Positions 1-7,236 of a DNA stretch of 64,000 bases are shown here, one piece after another. This DNA comes from Lysobacterales bacterium. Its GTDB lineage: Bacteria; Pseudomonadota; Gammaproteobacteria; Xanthomonadales; UBA2363. The DNA lies in assembly GCA_019634735.1 (NCBI GenBank), contig JAHCAT010000008.1:124001-188000 (forward strand), written 5' to 3'. The stretch's first letter is position 1, and every line of letters begins with the position of its first letter. The position numbers were made by a program, and so were the translations under genes. The notes under the pieces were generated by a model. The model was not told where the DNA came from. It did no database searches and was given only the letters and a program-made list of their open reading frames with translations.

Positions 1-341
1 GCCTGTCGGCCCGCGACCGCGCCCTGCTGGCCGAGCCCGGGGAACCCGGCTACCTGGCCCAGGTCGGCGCCATGGCCCGCGGCCGCCTGGGCTGGACCGT
101 GCTGCTGTCCGGCGTCGTGCAAGTGATCGCCGCGCTGGCCCTGTTCTACGCCCTGTGGCGCACCCTGGCCGCCGACCAGGCCCTGGCCGCCGTGCAATGG
201 GGCGTCGGCGCCGTGCTGCTGGGCCAGGCCGTGGTCTTGCTCAAGGGCTTCCTCGGCCAGCACCTGCAGGCGAACCGGGTGATGCGGGAGATCAAGCGGG
301 TGGAGTTGCAGGTGGCGTTGTGGCGGGAGGGGGCGGGGTGA
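1..341 (+). CDS. DUF6768-like small membrane protein, 3' end only
   Basis: The frame is open from the window edge, read from base 3, to a TGA at 339-341, so the 5' end lies outside. The visible part has two hydrophobic stretches (around bases 90-165 and 180-245). It ends in a basic, amphipathic tail (NRVMREIKRVELQVAL). This pattern resembles my recollection of DUF6768 proteins, short inner-membrane proteins often encoded next to ECF sigma factor genes. No function is established. The last 180 bases are repeated almost exactly at 2316-2500, so this gene is one arm of a local duplication. An in-frame ATG at 72 could be taken as a start, but the reading frame and the typical Gly-Tyr-Leu context upstream of it argue for a longer protein. 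Confidence 0.6.
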   Translation, partial: LSARDRALLAEPGEPGYLAQVGAMARGRLGWTVLLSGVVQVIAALALFYALWRTLAADQALAAVQWGVGAVLLGQAVVLLKGFLGQHLQANRVMREIKRVELQVALWREGAG

Positions 342-590
342 GGCGACGTGGCGCCCGAGGGCCGAGCGTATCCGGGTTGCGCGTCGATTTGGGGTTCGTT
401 CGCCTCGATGCGCTTAGGCCGCGCATGGCATAGAGTATCTTGGGGATCGTGCGGCATTCCGGGTGGCGTCGACAGGGCAGCACATGTTGCGGGCCGGAGT
501 ATCCGTCTCGAAACCGTTGCATCTATCCGCCGTGCATGCGAACCGCAGTAGGCTGCCGATTGAAAATGAACCTGGCCCCGTTCTTCGGCT
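155..590. repeat. Duplicated unit, copy 1 (DUF6768 3' end plus downstream flank)
   Basis: Bases 155-355 match 2314-2505 almost perfectly. Bases 356-590 match 2506-2750 only moderately. The distal part (about 470-590) is also related to a third, partial copy at 2205-2312. The sharp change from near-identity in the coding part to clear divergence in the flank is the notable feature. Confidence 0.8.
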
Positions 591-931
591 CATCGCCTCA
601 TATCGGGATTGCGCCCACGCTCAGGTAGGGCTTTGGGGCTGCTCTGCGTAGGAAATCGCCTACGCATAGCTTGTCGCAGCGGCGATAAAGATGATCGAGC
701 CTGGCTACCAGGACATCCAGCCCGAGCACATCCCGGAAGCTGACATGCGGAGCAGCAATGCGCTGCTGCTGGGAACGGGTGTTTCGATCTCCTACACTCA
801 ATCGCCGCATGGCCTGCCCGCGGTCCGGCGTGCAAGAAGTTGCCTAGCTTCCTGCCCAGCGGGAGACACCAGGCGATCTTTACGCCAGACGGCACGCCAC
901 CTGGGGAATGTCGGCTGAAAAGTATTCTGAC
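591..931. other. Spacer without a recognisable gene
   Basis: This stretch between the duplicated unit and the protease gene has short open frames on both strands, but none has a convincing start, a ribosome binding site or a family I recognise. Base composition falls towards the protease gene, so the left edge of the inserted segment probably lies inside it. Confidence 0.4.
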
Positions 932-951
932 GTGTGACTAAGAGCGCCCAG

Positions 952-2139
952 ATGACCGAAATCGAGACGAAGAAACTTGAGATTTTGGAACGGGAAGTCT
1001 CCGTTAAGGAGAAGGATCTGGATTTCAAAATTCAAGAAGCACAGAAAAGTGCGTGGAAATCTCCGCTTGTGGTTGCAATCTTTGTAGCTGCGGCAAGTGC
1101 CTCCGGAAACGCACTTGTTACTTATCTGAGTTCTAGTTGGGATCGCGAGGCGGCTGCTGATGAATACTCCAGGACTGCCACTTTAGCCCAATCCGGTGCG
1201 GAGCGCGCGAGAATTCTTGAAATGATCAAGATTGGCGACCCTAACCAAGTACAAAGAAATCTAGAATTCTTAATCGATGCCGGGTTGGTCACAGACCCAG
1301 ACACTATTAAGAGTATTCGAGAGTACTACCAAATTAGGGCGCCCGGAACCGGCCCGGGCGCATCGACTAGCATCGATCATTCTTTCAGTGCACCAGAATC
1401 AAACCCGGCAGTTTTTGGCTGCGGCACAGACATTCGATTTGTTCCTGGCAACAATGCTTCACCGTCCAACCTTCGAGTTCGACTGGCGGACATCGCCGCT
1501 GCAACTGGGCGGATTGAAGTATCTGGCCACCCGTATTTTGAGTGGGTCGGCTCGGGATTCTTGATCGCACCCAACACATTTTTGACAGCACGACATGTGA
1601 TAGAGGCTGTTACCAACGAAGGCGTGATCCCCAGCGGCGTACAGGTTACGATAAACTTCGATGCCAACATTGGTTGCTTCGACCCGCGACGTGCATCTGT
1701 TGAAGAAATTCTGTATGTTTCAGATGCCCCAGATCGAGATTTCGCGTTGCTGAGAGTTGCGTTTGCATCGGGAGAGAATTTATTGGCGGTTGCCACTCAG
1801 GTTGAAATTCCGGAACCTGGGCACACGGTTGGTCTCGTTTCACATCCAACAACCGGTTTGCACCGCGATCCAGCCGATCTTCTGCGTGCTTTTGGTGAGA
1901 TTTTGGCGGTCAAGCGATTAAGTGTCGGCGAGATGTTCCGTGCGGCTGATGTCGGGCTCGCATACGGGTTGTTTTCTTCAGGCGGTTCAGGAGGTGGGCC
2001 CATCGTTGATCTTGAAACGGGCAATGTTTTTGCTATGCACGTCGCAGCTCGTGCTGGCGAGGGTGGTTTTGGCTTGGCGATTGCCAGCATACTTGAAATT
2101 GAAGAAGTTAGAATTTTAATAGACCTCCAGAATCCTTAG
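952..2139 (+). CDS. Membrane-anchored trypsin-like serine protease
   Basis: The 395-residue product begins with a charged coiled coil (about 1-35). One membrane-spanning segment follows (about 37-62), then a helical linker and a C-terminal S1-type protease domain from about 135. The catalytic triad is readable: His near 215 in TARHVIE, Asp near 263 in DRDFALLRV, and Ser near 346 in GGSGGGP. The canonical GNSGGP is slightly altered but the serine is kept. An in-frame GTG at 934 could add six residues; ATG 952 is preferred because it gives a start typical of coiled-coil anchors. The gene is visibly poorer in GC than its surroundings and sits between diverged direct repeats, which suggests horizontal acquisition. 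Trypsin-like domains with coiled-coil or helical N-termini occur in bacterial conflict systems. A defence role is inference only. Confidence 0.8.
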   Translation: MTEIETKKLEILEREVSVKEKDLDFKIQEAQKSAWKSPLVVAIFVAAASASGNALVTYLSSSWDREAAADEYSRTATLAQSGAERARILEMIKIGDPNQVQRNLEFLIDAGLVTDPDTIKSIREYYQIRAPGTGPGASTSIDHSFSAPESNPAVFGCGTDIRFVPGNNASPSNLRVRLADIAAATGRIEVSGHPYFEWVGSGFLIAPNTFLTARHVIEAVTNEGVIPSGVQVTINFDANIGCFDPRRASVEEILYVSDAPDRDFALLRVAFASGENLLAVATQVEIPEPGHTVGLVSHPTTGLHRDPADLLRAFGEILAVKRLSVGEMFRAADVGLAYGLFSSGGSGGGPIVDLETGNVFAMHVAARAGEGGFGLAIASILEIEEVRILIDLQNP

Positions 2140-2204
2140 TCCGATGAGATGGATGGCGTCCCCGGCTGTGGTGTAACAACGAGCGGAATCGTGAGCCTTC
2201 GCCA

Positions 2205-2315
2205 GCGCGAGTTGCGGGCCAGAGCATCTGTGTCGAAGCCGCTGCATGTGTTCTCCGTGCATGAGAACCGCAGAAGGCTCCCGCTGGAAAGTGAACCTGA
2301 CCCCGTTCTTCGTGG
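2205..2315. repeat. Partial copy of the DUF6768 downstream flank
   Basis: About 105 bases are alignable with 488-586 (shared blocks such as TTGCGGGCC and CCCCGTTCTTCG). They run straight into a second copy of the DUF6768 3' end. This module lies on both sides of the protease gene, in direct orientation. Confidence 0.7.
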
Positions 2316-2531
2316 CGCACCCTGGCCGCCGACCAGGCCCTGGCCGCCGTGCAATGGGGCGTCGGCGCCGTGCTGCTGGGCCAGGCCGTGGTCCTGCTCA
2401 AGGGCTTCCTCGGCCAGCACCTGCAGGCGAACCGGGTGATGCGGGAGATCAAGCGGGTGGAGTTGCAGTTGGCGCTGTGGCGGGAGGGGGCGGGTGAGGC
2501 GACGTCGTGCTCGAGGGCCGAACGTACCTAG
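2316..2531 (+). pseudogene. DUF6768 gene fragment (3' end duplicate)
   Basis: Nearly identical at the DNA level to bases 157-345 of the intact copy, but it lacks the upstream coding region. A one-base change in the G-run near the end shifts the original stop out of frame, so the reading frame runs on to a TAG at 2529-2531. No start or upstream signal is present. It is best read as a non-functional duplicate. Confidence 0.7.
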
Positions 2532-2750
2532 TAGCTCATCAATCCTGGGATCGTTCGGCTCGATTCGCTCATGCCACGCATGGCATTGCGCATCATGAGG
2601 AGGTTGGGACAGTCCAGGTGGCGTCGACAGGCCAGCGCGTGTTGCGGGCCGGAGCATCTGTCGCCAAACCGTCGCGTCTGACCTCCGAGCATGCGAACCG
2701 CGGAAAGCTCCTGATCAGAAATGGGGCGGACGCCGATCCTTCGTCGGCAC
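2506..2750. repeat. Duplicated unit, copy 2 downstream flank
   Basis: Aligns with 356-590, with shared blocks including the GGTGGCGTCGACAGG and GTTGCGGGCCGGAG stretches, but with many substitutions. Beyond about 2750 the similarity ends and the integron-like region begins. Confidence 0.65.
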
Positions 2751-2960
2751 CTCTTATCACGCCGCCCTGGTCTCGATAACCCATAGCAGCAGCGATCCGG
2801 GGTTGAAGGGCGTTGAGCATCGGCTCACGCAAGCCACGCGGTCGACAGTGAAGTTCCTGATCGCGCGCGCGAAAGTTCCGATTGACGCGCCCGCCACAAA
2901 GCTGAACAATCCGACGTTAACACCCCGACCCGGGGCAGAAATTGCGTTGGGTGGCTTAGC

Positions 2961-3608
2961 GTGGCCTTTCGTGCACTCCAGGCGGCAGAAGCGTGCTTCC
3001 GGCGAGCGCGGCGACTTCTCGCCCTTGCGCAGTCCAATTTGGCAGACTCGAAGGTCAAGAATGACCTGAGGCGGTCCGCGCTTGTGACCGCGGTCACTGG
3101 CGTTGACGCCTACATGCACTGGCTCGTTTACCAGCGACTCTCGGACGTCAGAAACCAGGGTGACCTGCCTAAAGCTCTGGGCAAGCTTGAGATACCGTTT
3201 TCGGACCTCGCTCAGTTGGCCGACGCTACTTTGTCCGCTCGAAAGCGAAAGGTAAAGTCCCGTCCTTGGGTGCAGGTGAAGCACTCGATTCAGTCCAGGC
3301 TCCTAAAGGAAACCTTTCAGTCTTTCGATCAGGTTGCAAAGGCCTTCTCACTTGCTGGCGTGAAGGAGCCATGGTCTCGAATAGCAGCGCACCTAGGTGA
3401 GAAGTCTCCGGCGATCAAGTCTCGCTTGGACAATCTCGTACATCGCCGCAATCAGATTGTGCATGAGGGCGATATAGCAAGGGCGTCCCGACCCCAAAAG
3501 CTGAAGTACAACGATATGGATCACGCACAGACCGAGAACGATGTCGCTTGGATAGAGAACCTCATCAAATCTGCGGAGGCAGTGGTGCAAGCGGGGAGTC
3601 CGCCTTGA
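2961..3608 (+). CDS. HEPN-domain protein (RiboL-PSP-HEPN type), cassette 1
   Basis: Helical, 215 residues, starting at GTG 2961, nine bases after a GTTGGGT junction heptamer. The middle carries a VTAVTGVDAYMHWLV helix. The C-terminal half holds RRNQIVHEGD, which contains the R-x4-H motif of HEPN ribonucleases. The overall order (N-terminal helices, a 'RPW' segment, a 'SFQSFDQVAKA' segment, then RRN-x-I-x-HEGD) resembles the RiboL-PSP-HEPN family. HEPN proteins typically cut RNA in toxin-antitoxin, abortive-infection or CRISPR settings. There is no clear ribosome binding site, which is common for cassette genes. The stop is followed within four bases by an attC-like site. Whether it is an active RNase is not shown by sequence alone. 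Confidence 0.75.
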   Translation: MAFRALQAAEACFRRARRLLALAQSNLADSKVKNDLRRSALVTAVTGVDAYMHWLVYQRLSDVRNQGDLPKALGKLEIPFSDLAQLADATLSARKRKVKSRPWVQVKHSIQSRLLKETFQSFDQVAKAFSLAGVKEPWSRIAAHLGEKSPAIKSRLDNLVHRRNQIVHEGDIARASRPQKLKYNDMDHAQTENDVAWIENLIKSAEAVVQAGSPP

Positions 3609-3611
3609 GCC

Positions 3612-3702
3612 GCCCAACTATGTGTTCAACCGGACCTGCGGGGGAGGTAGTTCGAACGAACCGATCACTGTCGGCCGCGAGCCGGTTAACACGGCGTTAG
3701 CC
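3612..3702 (+). repeat. attC-like recombination site 1
   Basis: GCCCAAC at 3612-3618 pairs with GTTAGCC at 3696-3702. The inner arms TGTTCAACCGG and CCGGTTAACACGG are complementary apart from one extra C on the left, the expected extrahelical base. It begins three bases after the stop codon of the upstream HEPN gene. Confidence 0.8.
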
Positions 3703-3741
3703 CCCACGATCACTCTTGCGGCACTTTCTCCAAAAGACACT

Positions 3742-4260
3742 ATGAAAATTCAGCAGCTTTATCTTGGTAAGGACAAGGTCGGAGACCTTCTAAGGGAGCG
3801 CCTGCAGCTCAATGATGACGTTATCTCCCAACTACTCAAAGCCGATGACTGGACAATGATGATTTTGGCATGGGCGCTCGTAGAAGCATGCCTAAATCAA
3901 GCGATATCCAAACAGCTAGGTAGTGAGTCGCTAGCTCCGTTCATCGACAGGCTCAGCATTGGAGGTCGCACTGGCAAATCCGAGCTTGCATTACGTCTTG
4001 GGCTATTGGAAAAGACAGACAAGAAGTTCTTGGATGTATTCTCTGAAGTAAGAAACCGCTTTGCCCACGGAGTCAAGCGGTTCAAAAACACTTTTGACGA
4101 TTACTTTGAATCGGAAAGTGACATGGCAAAGTATAACGACGCACTGCCGGTCAAAGGTCTTCCAAGCCTCGACAAAAAGACAATTCACACGTTCACGGAC
4201 AGCAAACGCACACCCATCCTGTTGAATGTAGTGACTCTGTGCTTGAAACTCAGCAAATAG
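3742..4260 (+). CDS. HEPN/MltR-like protein, cassette 2
   Basis: ATG 3742 gives 172 residues. Frames that open earlier (3622) would run through the attC site and are not credible. The protein is all-helical, with MMILAWALVEACLNQAI, then PFIDRLSIGGRTGKSELALRLGLL, and then EVRNRFAHG, which holds an R-x4-H motif. The layout recalls MltR and related HEPN-fold proteins, where a short helical bundle ends in RNxxAH. The role is unknown. By analogy with the neighbouring cassette it may be an RNA-acting or regulatory protein. Base composition is clearly poorer in GC than the chromosomal genes. Confidence 0.7.
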   Translation: MKIQQLYLGKDKVGDLLRERLQLNDDVISQLLKADDWTMMILAWALVEACLNQAISKQLGSESLAPFIDRLSIGGRTGKSELALRLGLLEKTDKKFLDVFSEVRNRFAHGVKRFKNTFDDYFESESDMAKYNDALPVKGLPSLDKKTIHTFTDSKRTPILLNVVTLCLKLSK

Positions 4261-4280
4261 TCTTAAGTAGATGGGTGGAG

Positions 4281-4340
4281 GCCAAACAATTCATTCAAGC
4301 CGACGCCGCTTAGAGGCGCGGCTTAACTCAGGCGCTAACT
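4281..4340 (+). repeat. attC-like recombination site 2
   Basis: GCCAAAC (4281-4287) and GCTAACT (4334-4340) bracket arms ATTCAAGCCG and CGGCTTAACT, which pair except for one extra C in the left arm. The heptamers deviate from consensus by one base each, so the site may be weak. Confidence 0.65.
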
Positions 4341-4409
4341 GCTCTACGGGCTGAGCTCCCAGTCATGCAATTCTAGTAAACATCTTGCCTAAAGAGGAAG
4401 GGGCGCGCG

Positions 4410-4970
4410 ATGACTGCCAATATCACTGAAGCTACTACGAAGGTCTATGGGGTTCTGGAAGGTCTTACCTCTGAAGAGAGGAAGAGGGTAGTTAGGGCTG
4501 CGCTTATGCTGTTGGGTGACGAGTTGGAAGAAGCGGCGCGAAGAGGAACCCCCTCTACCACACAAGCTCGTATCTCTTCTGCGGACGACGACGATCTGTC
4601 TGTGATCCATGAGGGTGCGCGGGCTTGGGTGCGAAAGAATGGCCTACTTATGAGCTCGCTAGAGCACTTCTTTCACTTCGATCAAGGGCGAGTGCAGCCG
4701 ATCGCGCTTCCTGGGAGTGCCACCTCGAAGCGTGAGCAAACGCTCAACACTTATCTTGCGCAGGGGCTAGCCGCTCACTTGTCTACCGGCGAGCCTGCAT
4801 TCAGTGATGAGCAGGCGCGCATGCTTTGCAAACAATTTGGATGCTATGACTCAGCGAACCACGCCAAGATCGTCAAGGAACTTAAGAACCGAATCACCGG
4901 CTCGAAATCGGCCGGCTGGAAGCTCACGACTCCAGGCCTAACCGCCGCGGCAGACCTAGTGAAGCAATAG
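4410..4970 (+). CDS. Uncharacterised protein, first gene of a two-gene cassette
   Basis: 186 residues from ATG 4410, preceded by a purine-rich AGGAAGGGG ribosome binding site. The N-terminal 60 residues are helical (EERKRVVRAALMLLGDELEEAA). A low-complexity acidic stretch follows (SSADDDD). The C-terminal 60 residues look like a small winged-helix-type module ending GWKLTTPGLTAAADLV. I do not recognise a named family. Only five bases separate its stop from the next gene, and no attC lies between, so the two genes were probably mobilised together and are likely co-expressed. A DNA-binding or sensor partner for the downstream HEPN-like protein is a reasonable guess, not a conclusion. Confidence 0.75.
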   Translation: MTANITEATTKVYGVLEGLTSEERKRVVRAALMLLGDELEEAARRGTPSTTQARISSADDDDLSVIHEGARAWVRKNGLLMSSLEHFFHFDQGRVQPIALPGSATSKREQTLNTYLAQGLAAHLSTGEPAFSDEQARMLCKQFGCYDSANHAKIVKELKNRITGSKSAGWKLTTPGLTAAADLVKQ

Positions 4971-4975
4971 CACTG

Positions 4976-5764
4976 ATGATCACGCCACAGACCGCCTTCT
5001 CCTCGCTTTCTGCCGGACTGAGAGGTGAGTTGCTGGATTCGTTTCGCTCAATAGTTACTAACTACACGGAGGGGCGCTGGGAGCCTGCTGAGCTAAATGG
5101 CGGGAAATTCTGCGAGGTAGTGTACTCCATCATCGAAGGTGCGCTATCTGGCTCCTTTCCTTCTGCGGCATCAAAGCCTCCAAACATGGTTGCTGCCTGC
5201 CGCGCACTGGAGACTCGTGCCGCGAATCCGGCGCTTGTGGGGGATAGATCATTCCGGATTCTTATCCCTAGGCTCTTGCCTTATCTTTACGAGATACGGA
5301 ATAACCGAGGGGTTGGGCACGTTGGGGGCGACGTAAATCCCAATAGGGCGGATGCCGAGGCAGTACTCGCGGCCACTTCTTGGTTGATGGCTGAGCTCGT
5401 TCGAATCTTCCATGGAACATCGGTGGAGGAGGCGCAGAGTATCGTAGATACACTCGTTACGCGTAGGCATCCATTAGTATGGCGATCGGATGAGCTACGA
5501 AGGGTGTTGGATCCATCCATGAAAAAGGCGGATCAAGCTCTCATCCTCCTTTACTCGGAGAGCGGATGGGTTAGCTCCGAGGAGCTACGTAAGTGGGTCG
5601 AGTACGCTAACAGCTCCCAGTTTAGAAGAAGGGTACTCGCGCCGCTTCACAATGCTAGGCTGATCGAATACGAACGAGCGGGTTGCCGCACGAAGATTTC
5701 TCCATTGGGTGTTCGTGAAGTGGAAGACCGCCTACTGCGGGAGCGTGTGGCGGGGCGCAACTAA
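4976..5764 (+). CDS. HEPN-like (Abi-C type) protein with C-terminal winged helix, second gene of the cassette
   Basis: 262 residues from ATG 4976. The middle segment PYLYEIRNNRGVGHVGGDV contains an R-x6-H arrangement. It is followed by a long helix (ADAEAVLAATSWLMAELVRIFHG), as in Abi-C/HEPN proteins of abortive infection. From about 185 onwards the chain reads as a winged-helix module (DQALILLYSESGWVSSEELRKWVEY, then a basic wing). The combination suggests an RNase-like effector with its own nucleic-acid binding domain, paired with the gene just upstream. The function is inferred from motifs only. The stop codon lies inside the left arm of an attC-like site. Confidence 0.75.
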   Translation: MITPQTAFSSLSAGLRGELLDSFRSIVTNYTEGRWEPAELNGGKFCEVVYSIIEGALSGSFPSAASKPPNMVAACRALETRAANPALVGDRSFRILIPRLLPYLYEIRNNRGVGHVGGDVNPNRADAEAVLAATSWLMAELVRIFHGTSVEEAQSIVDTLVTRRHPLVWRSDELRRVLDPSMKKADQALILLYSESGWVSSEELRKWVEYANSSQFRRRVLAPLHNARLIEYERAGCRTKISPLGVREVEDRLLRERVAGRN

Positions 5765-5848
5765 CTTGATGTTCAAACGGACCGTTGAGCCTATGCTTCG
5801 TTCTTCCTGACCGTCGTCGGTCAGCGGGCGCTTAACGCGGCGTTAGGC
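5759..5848 (+). repeat. attC-like recombination site 3
   Basis: AACTAAC (5759-5765) overlaps the stop of the upstream gene and pairs partly with a consensus GTTAGGC at 5842-5848. The inner arms GTTCAAACG and CGCTTAACG are complementary apart from one extra C. A second GTTAGGC occurs at 5871-5877, 15 bases before the next start. Confidence 0.75.
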
Positions 5849-5885
5849 AACGGAGTCTTTTTGTCGCTATGTTAGGCCTTCCTCT

Positions 5886-6563
5886 ATGACCATCCGTCGG
5901 TCATTTCTTCCGCCAATTCCTGAGTTCTCGCAAGCCGCGGAGCTTCTCTCGCTTGCCGCAGATGCATTGCTCGTCAACGACTTGGAATCCTGTGGCGATC
6001 TGCTTGTTAGGGCAGACCTGAAGCCTCTTCGGGAGTTTTCTTATCTGCTCACTGGGCCGATCAATCCAGAAATCCATCGCCAGTCACACAACCCCGTGCT
6101 CACTCTCGTTCCGAAGGAAGGCCGCCCTCGCATGCCAAGCGCCGCCCGCACCATGGAGGTGTTTGCCAGAGATGGGTATCGGTGCCGATTCTGCGAATCC
6201 AAAGTCATCGTCAAGGACGCGCATCGCATTTTTGCCCGCTTCCTTCCCGCTGAAGCCAGGCTTGGCGACACAAACGACGCGAATCATTTCGGCCTTGCCA
6301 CACTAACCGCGACTATCGACCACTTGGTTCCGTACTCTCGCGGTGGCGACAACTCAGAGACAAATCTCGTCACCGCTTGTGGCCCTTGTCAGTACGGGAG
6401 AAACCGATGGACTCTTGAGGAGGTTGGGATACTAAATCCGTTCGACTATCCGCCTATCATCGATAAATGGGACGGTTTGACACGCTTGCTGGTCTTGAAG
6501 AGCAAGGCTCATTCCGTGGCACGAAGGTTTAACCCATCCATCAACACGGACGCTGCGCGATGA
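5886..6563 (+). CDS. HNH endonuclease, cassette 4
   Basis: 225 residues from ATG 5886. Residues from about 85 form an HNH domain: the zinc-binding pair CRFCESK, then [15 protein letters not shown] with the catalytic Asp-His, then [14 protein letters not shown], which supplies the Asn and the second Cys pair. The first 80 residues are unassigned. HNH domains of this type nick or cut DNA in mobile elements and restriction or defence systems. The insertion between CRFC and the DH motif is longer than in minimal HNH domains. The last dozen codons run through the left arm of the next attC-like site, as is common when cassette genes end inside attC. Confidence 0.85.
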   Translation: MTIRRSFLPPIPEFSQAAELLSLAADALLVNDLESCGDLLVRADLKPLREFSYLLTGPINPEIHRQSHNPVLTLVPKEGRPRMPSAARTMEVFARDGYRCRFCESKVIVKDAHRIFARFLPAEARLGDTNDANHFGLATLTATIDHLVPYSRGGDNSETNLVTACGPCQYGRNRWTLEEVGILNPFDYPPIIDKWDGLTRLLVLKSKAHSVARRFNPSINTDAAR

Positions 6564-6597
6564 AGCCGCGCAGCGCCGGTTATGTCAAACGTTAAAG
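6527..6597 (+). repeat. attC-like recombination site 4
   Basis: GTTTAAC (6527-6533, a consensus R'' form) lies inside the end of the HNH gene and pairs with GTTAAAG at 6591-6597 (six of seven positions). The inner arms include ATCAACACGG and CCGGTTATG with one extra C. A GCTGCGCG/CGCGCAGC stem fills the centre. Confidence 0.7.
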
Positions 6598-6621
6598 CCC
6601 TCAGCCGATGTCAATAAGAAC

Positions 6622-6975
6622 GTGGTGAACGAGATCAGGGTCACGCGAGAGGCTTGCTGCGCGGCAGACGACCAAACAATGCAGCTTGAGCTGGTAATCC
6701 CGGTGTCCAAGGGAGAGAAGCTTTCGTCAGTACTGCAGCGCATCATTGCAGCGGACTTCTTGCAGTTCTCCTCTACCCATACCTGCGCAACCGGATTTGT
6801 AGGTAACGAGCCGGTCGCGCGGGTTCTCGCCAACTTCCGCACGCGTCCGGCGGCCGAGTTTTTCGCACCTGCCCAAGGGGTCGTCTCAATCGCCATTCCC
6901 AGCGGACTACTCGAGTTTCGCTGGGCGGGCTCCAACAACTCGTCCAAGGCGACGCCGTTTCGCGGCGAGGGTTAA
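6622..6975 (+). CDS. Hypothetical protein, cassette 5
   Basis: 117 residues from a GTG at 6622 (adjacent GTG codons make the exact start uncertain). The middle reads MQLELVIPVSKGEKLSSVL and THTCATGFVGNEPVARVLANF, mixed alpha/beta without transmembrane segments. No known family is recognised. The C-terminal residues (AGSNNSSKATPFRGEG) are encoded by an attC-like site, so they are probably not functionally important. Lower GC than the backbone and its position between two attC-like sites make it a cassette gene. Confidence 0.6.
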   Translation: MVNEIRVTREACCAADDQTMQLELVIPVSKGEKLSSVLQRIIAADFLQFSSTHTCATGFVGNEPVARVLANFRTRPAAEFFAPAQGVVSIAIPSGLLEFRWAGSNNSSKATPFRGEG

Positions 6976-6986
6976 TTCAGCTAGCA
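6930..6986 (+). repeat. Degenerate attC-like site 5, right end of the array
   Basis: The arms CGTCCAAGGCGACGCCG and CGGCGAGGGTTAATTCAG mirror those of site 2 position for position. The outer heptamers (CTCCAAC, GCTAGCA) have drifted. It overlaps the stop codon of the last clear cassette gene. Confidence 0.55.
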
Positions 6987-7008
6987 GGTCTGCACCAGAG
7001 GCATCCTG

Positions 7009-7077
7009 ATGCCCGAAGAGGACAAGCGACTGTTCGACTCTTTGTCGTCCACTGCGAAGATGGCACTTGAAGATTAG
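7009..7077 (+). CDS. Possible 22-residue open frame, remnant of a last cassette
   Basis: ATG 7009 to TAG 7077 encodes MPEEDKRLFDSLSSTAKMAL plus two more residues. It lies between the last attC-like site and the tRNA gene. There is no strong ribosome binding site, and no attC follows. It may be the decayed stump of a further cassette or a chance frame. Confidence 0.2.
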   Translation: MPEEDKRLFDSLSSTAKMALED

Positions 7078-7112
7078 AATTGCAGTCTGGACGATGCCGA
7101 AGGAGACTTGGT

Positions 7113-7188
7113 TGGTGGGCCCACCAGGACTCGAACCTGGAACCAAGGGATTATGAGTCCCCTGCTCTGACCATTGAGCTATAGGCCC
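7113..7188 (-). tRNA. ileX: tRNA-Ile2 (anticodon CAU)
   Basis: Reading the minus strand, the cloverleaf is complete. The acceptor GGGCCTA pairs with TGGGCCC (one G-U). The D-arm is AGCTCAATGGTCAGAGC. The anticodon stem GGGGA/TCCCT closes the loop CTCATAA with anticodon CAU, and the T-arm CCAGG-TTCGAGT-CCTGG is followed by an encoded CCA. The sequence around the anticodon (GACTCATAATC) is typical of the tRNA-Ile whose C34 is converted to lysidine by TilS to read AUA, rather than of tRNA-Met. Its 3' end faces the integron-like island. Confidence 0.9.
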
Positions 7189-7236
7189 ATCCGTTGCCGC
7201 TTCACCGCGCCGAGCCGTCCATGGCGGCGTCGCCGG

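Larger units (their letters stand above)
2946..6986 (+). mobile_element. Integron gene-cassette array without integrase (CALIN)
   Basis: Plus-strand genes of lower GC than the backbone are separated by imperfect palindromes of 57-91 bases. Each palindrome has an R''-like heptamer (RYYYAAC type) and an R'-like heptamer (GTTRRRY type), with inner arms that pair except for one unpaired C on the R'' side. That is the architecture of attC recombination sites. Five such sites are visible (about 3612-3702, 4281-4340, 5759-5848, 6527-6597, 6930-6986). A lone GTTGGGT at 2946-2952 probably marks the left junction. No tyrosine recombinase of the IntI type is encoded in the window, so this is a cluster of attC sites lacking an integrase, or the distal part of a larger integron. 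The array abuts a tRNA-Ile2 gene. Confidence 0.8.

Noticed and set aside
598-810. Minus-strand 70-codon frame in the spacer before the protease gene
   Set aside because: There is no ribosome binding site or recognisable family, and it overlaps a competing frame of equal quality. Not enough to call a gene.
4334-4366. tRNA D-arm-like sequence on the minus strand (AGCTCAGCCCGTAGAGCAG)
   Set aside because: No anticodon arm, T-arm or acceptor stem can be folded around it, and it overlaps the edge of attC-like site 2.
5871-5877. Second GTTAGGC heptamer after attC-like site 3
   Set aside because: No partner arm or inner palindrome could be found for it. It may be chance or a remnant of a lost cassette.
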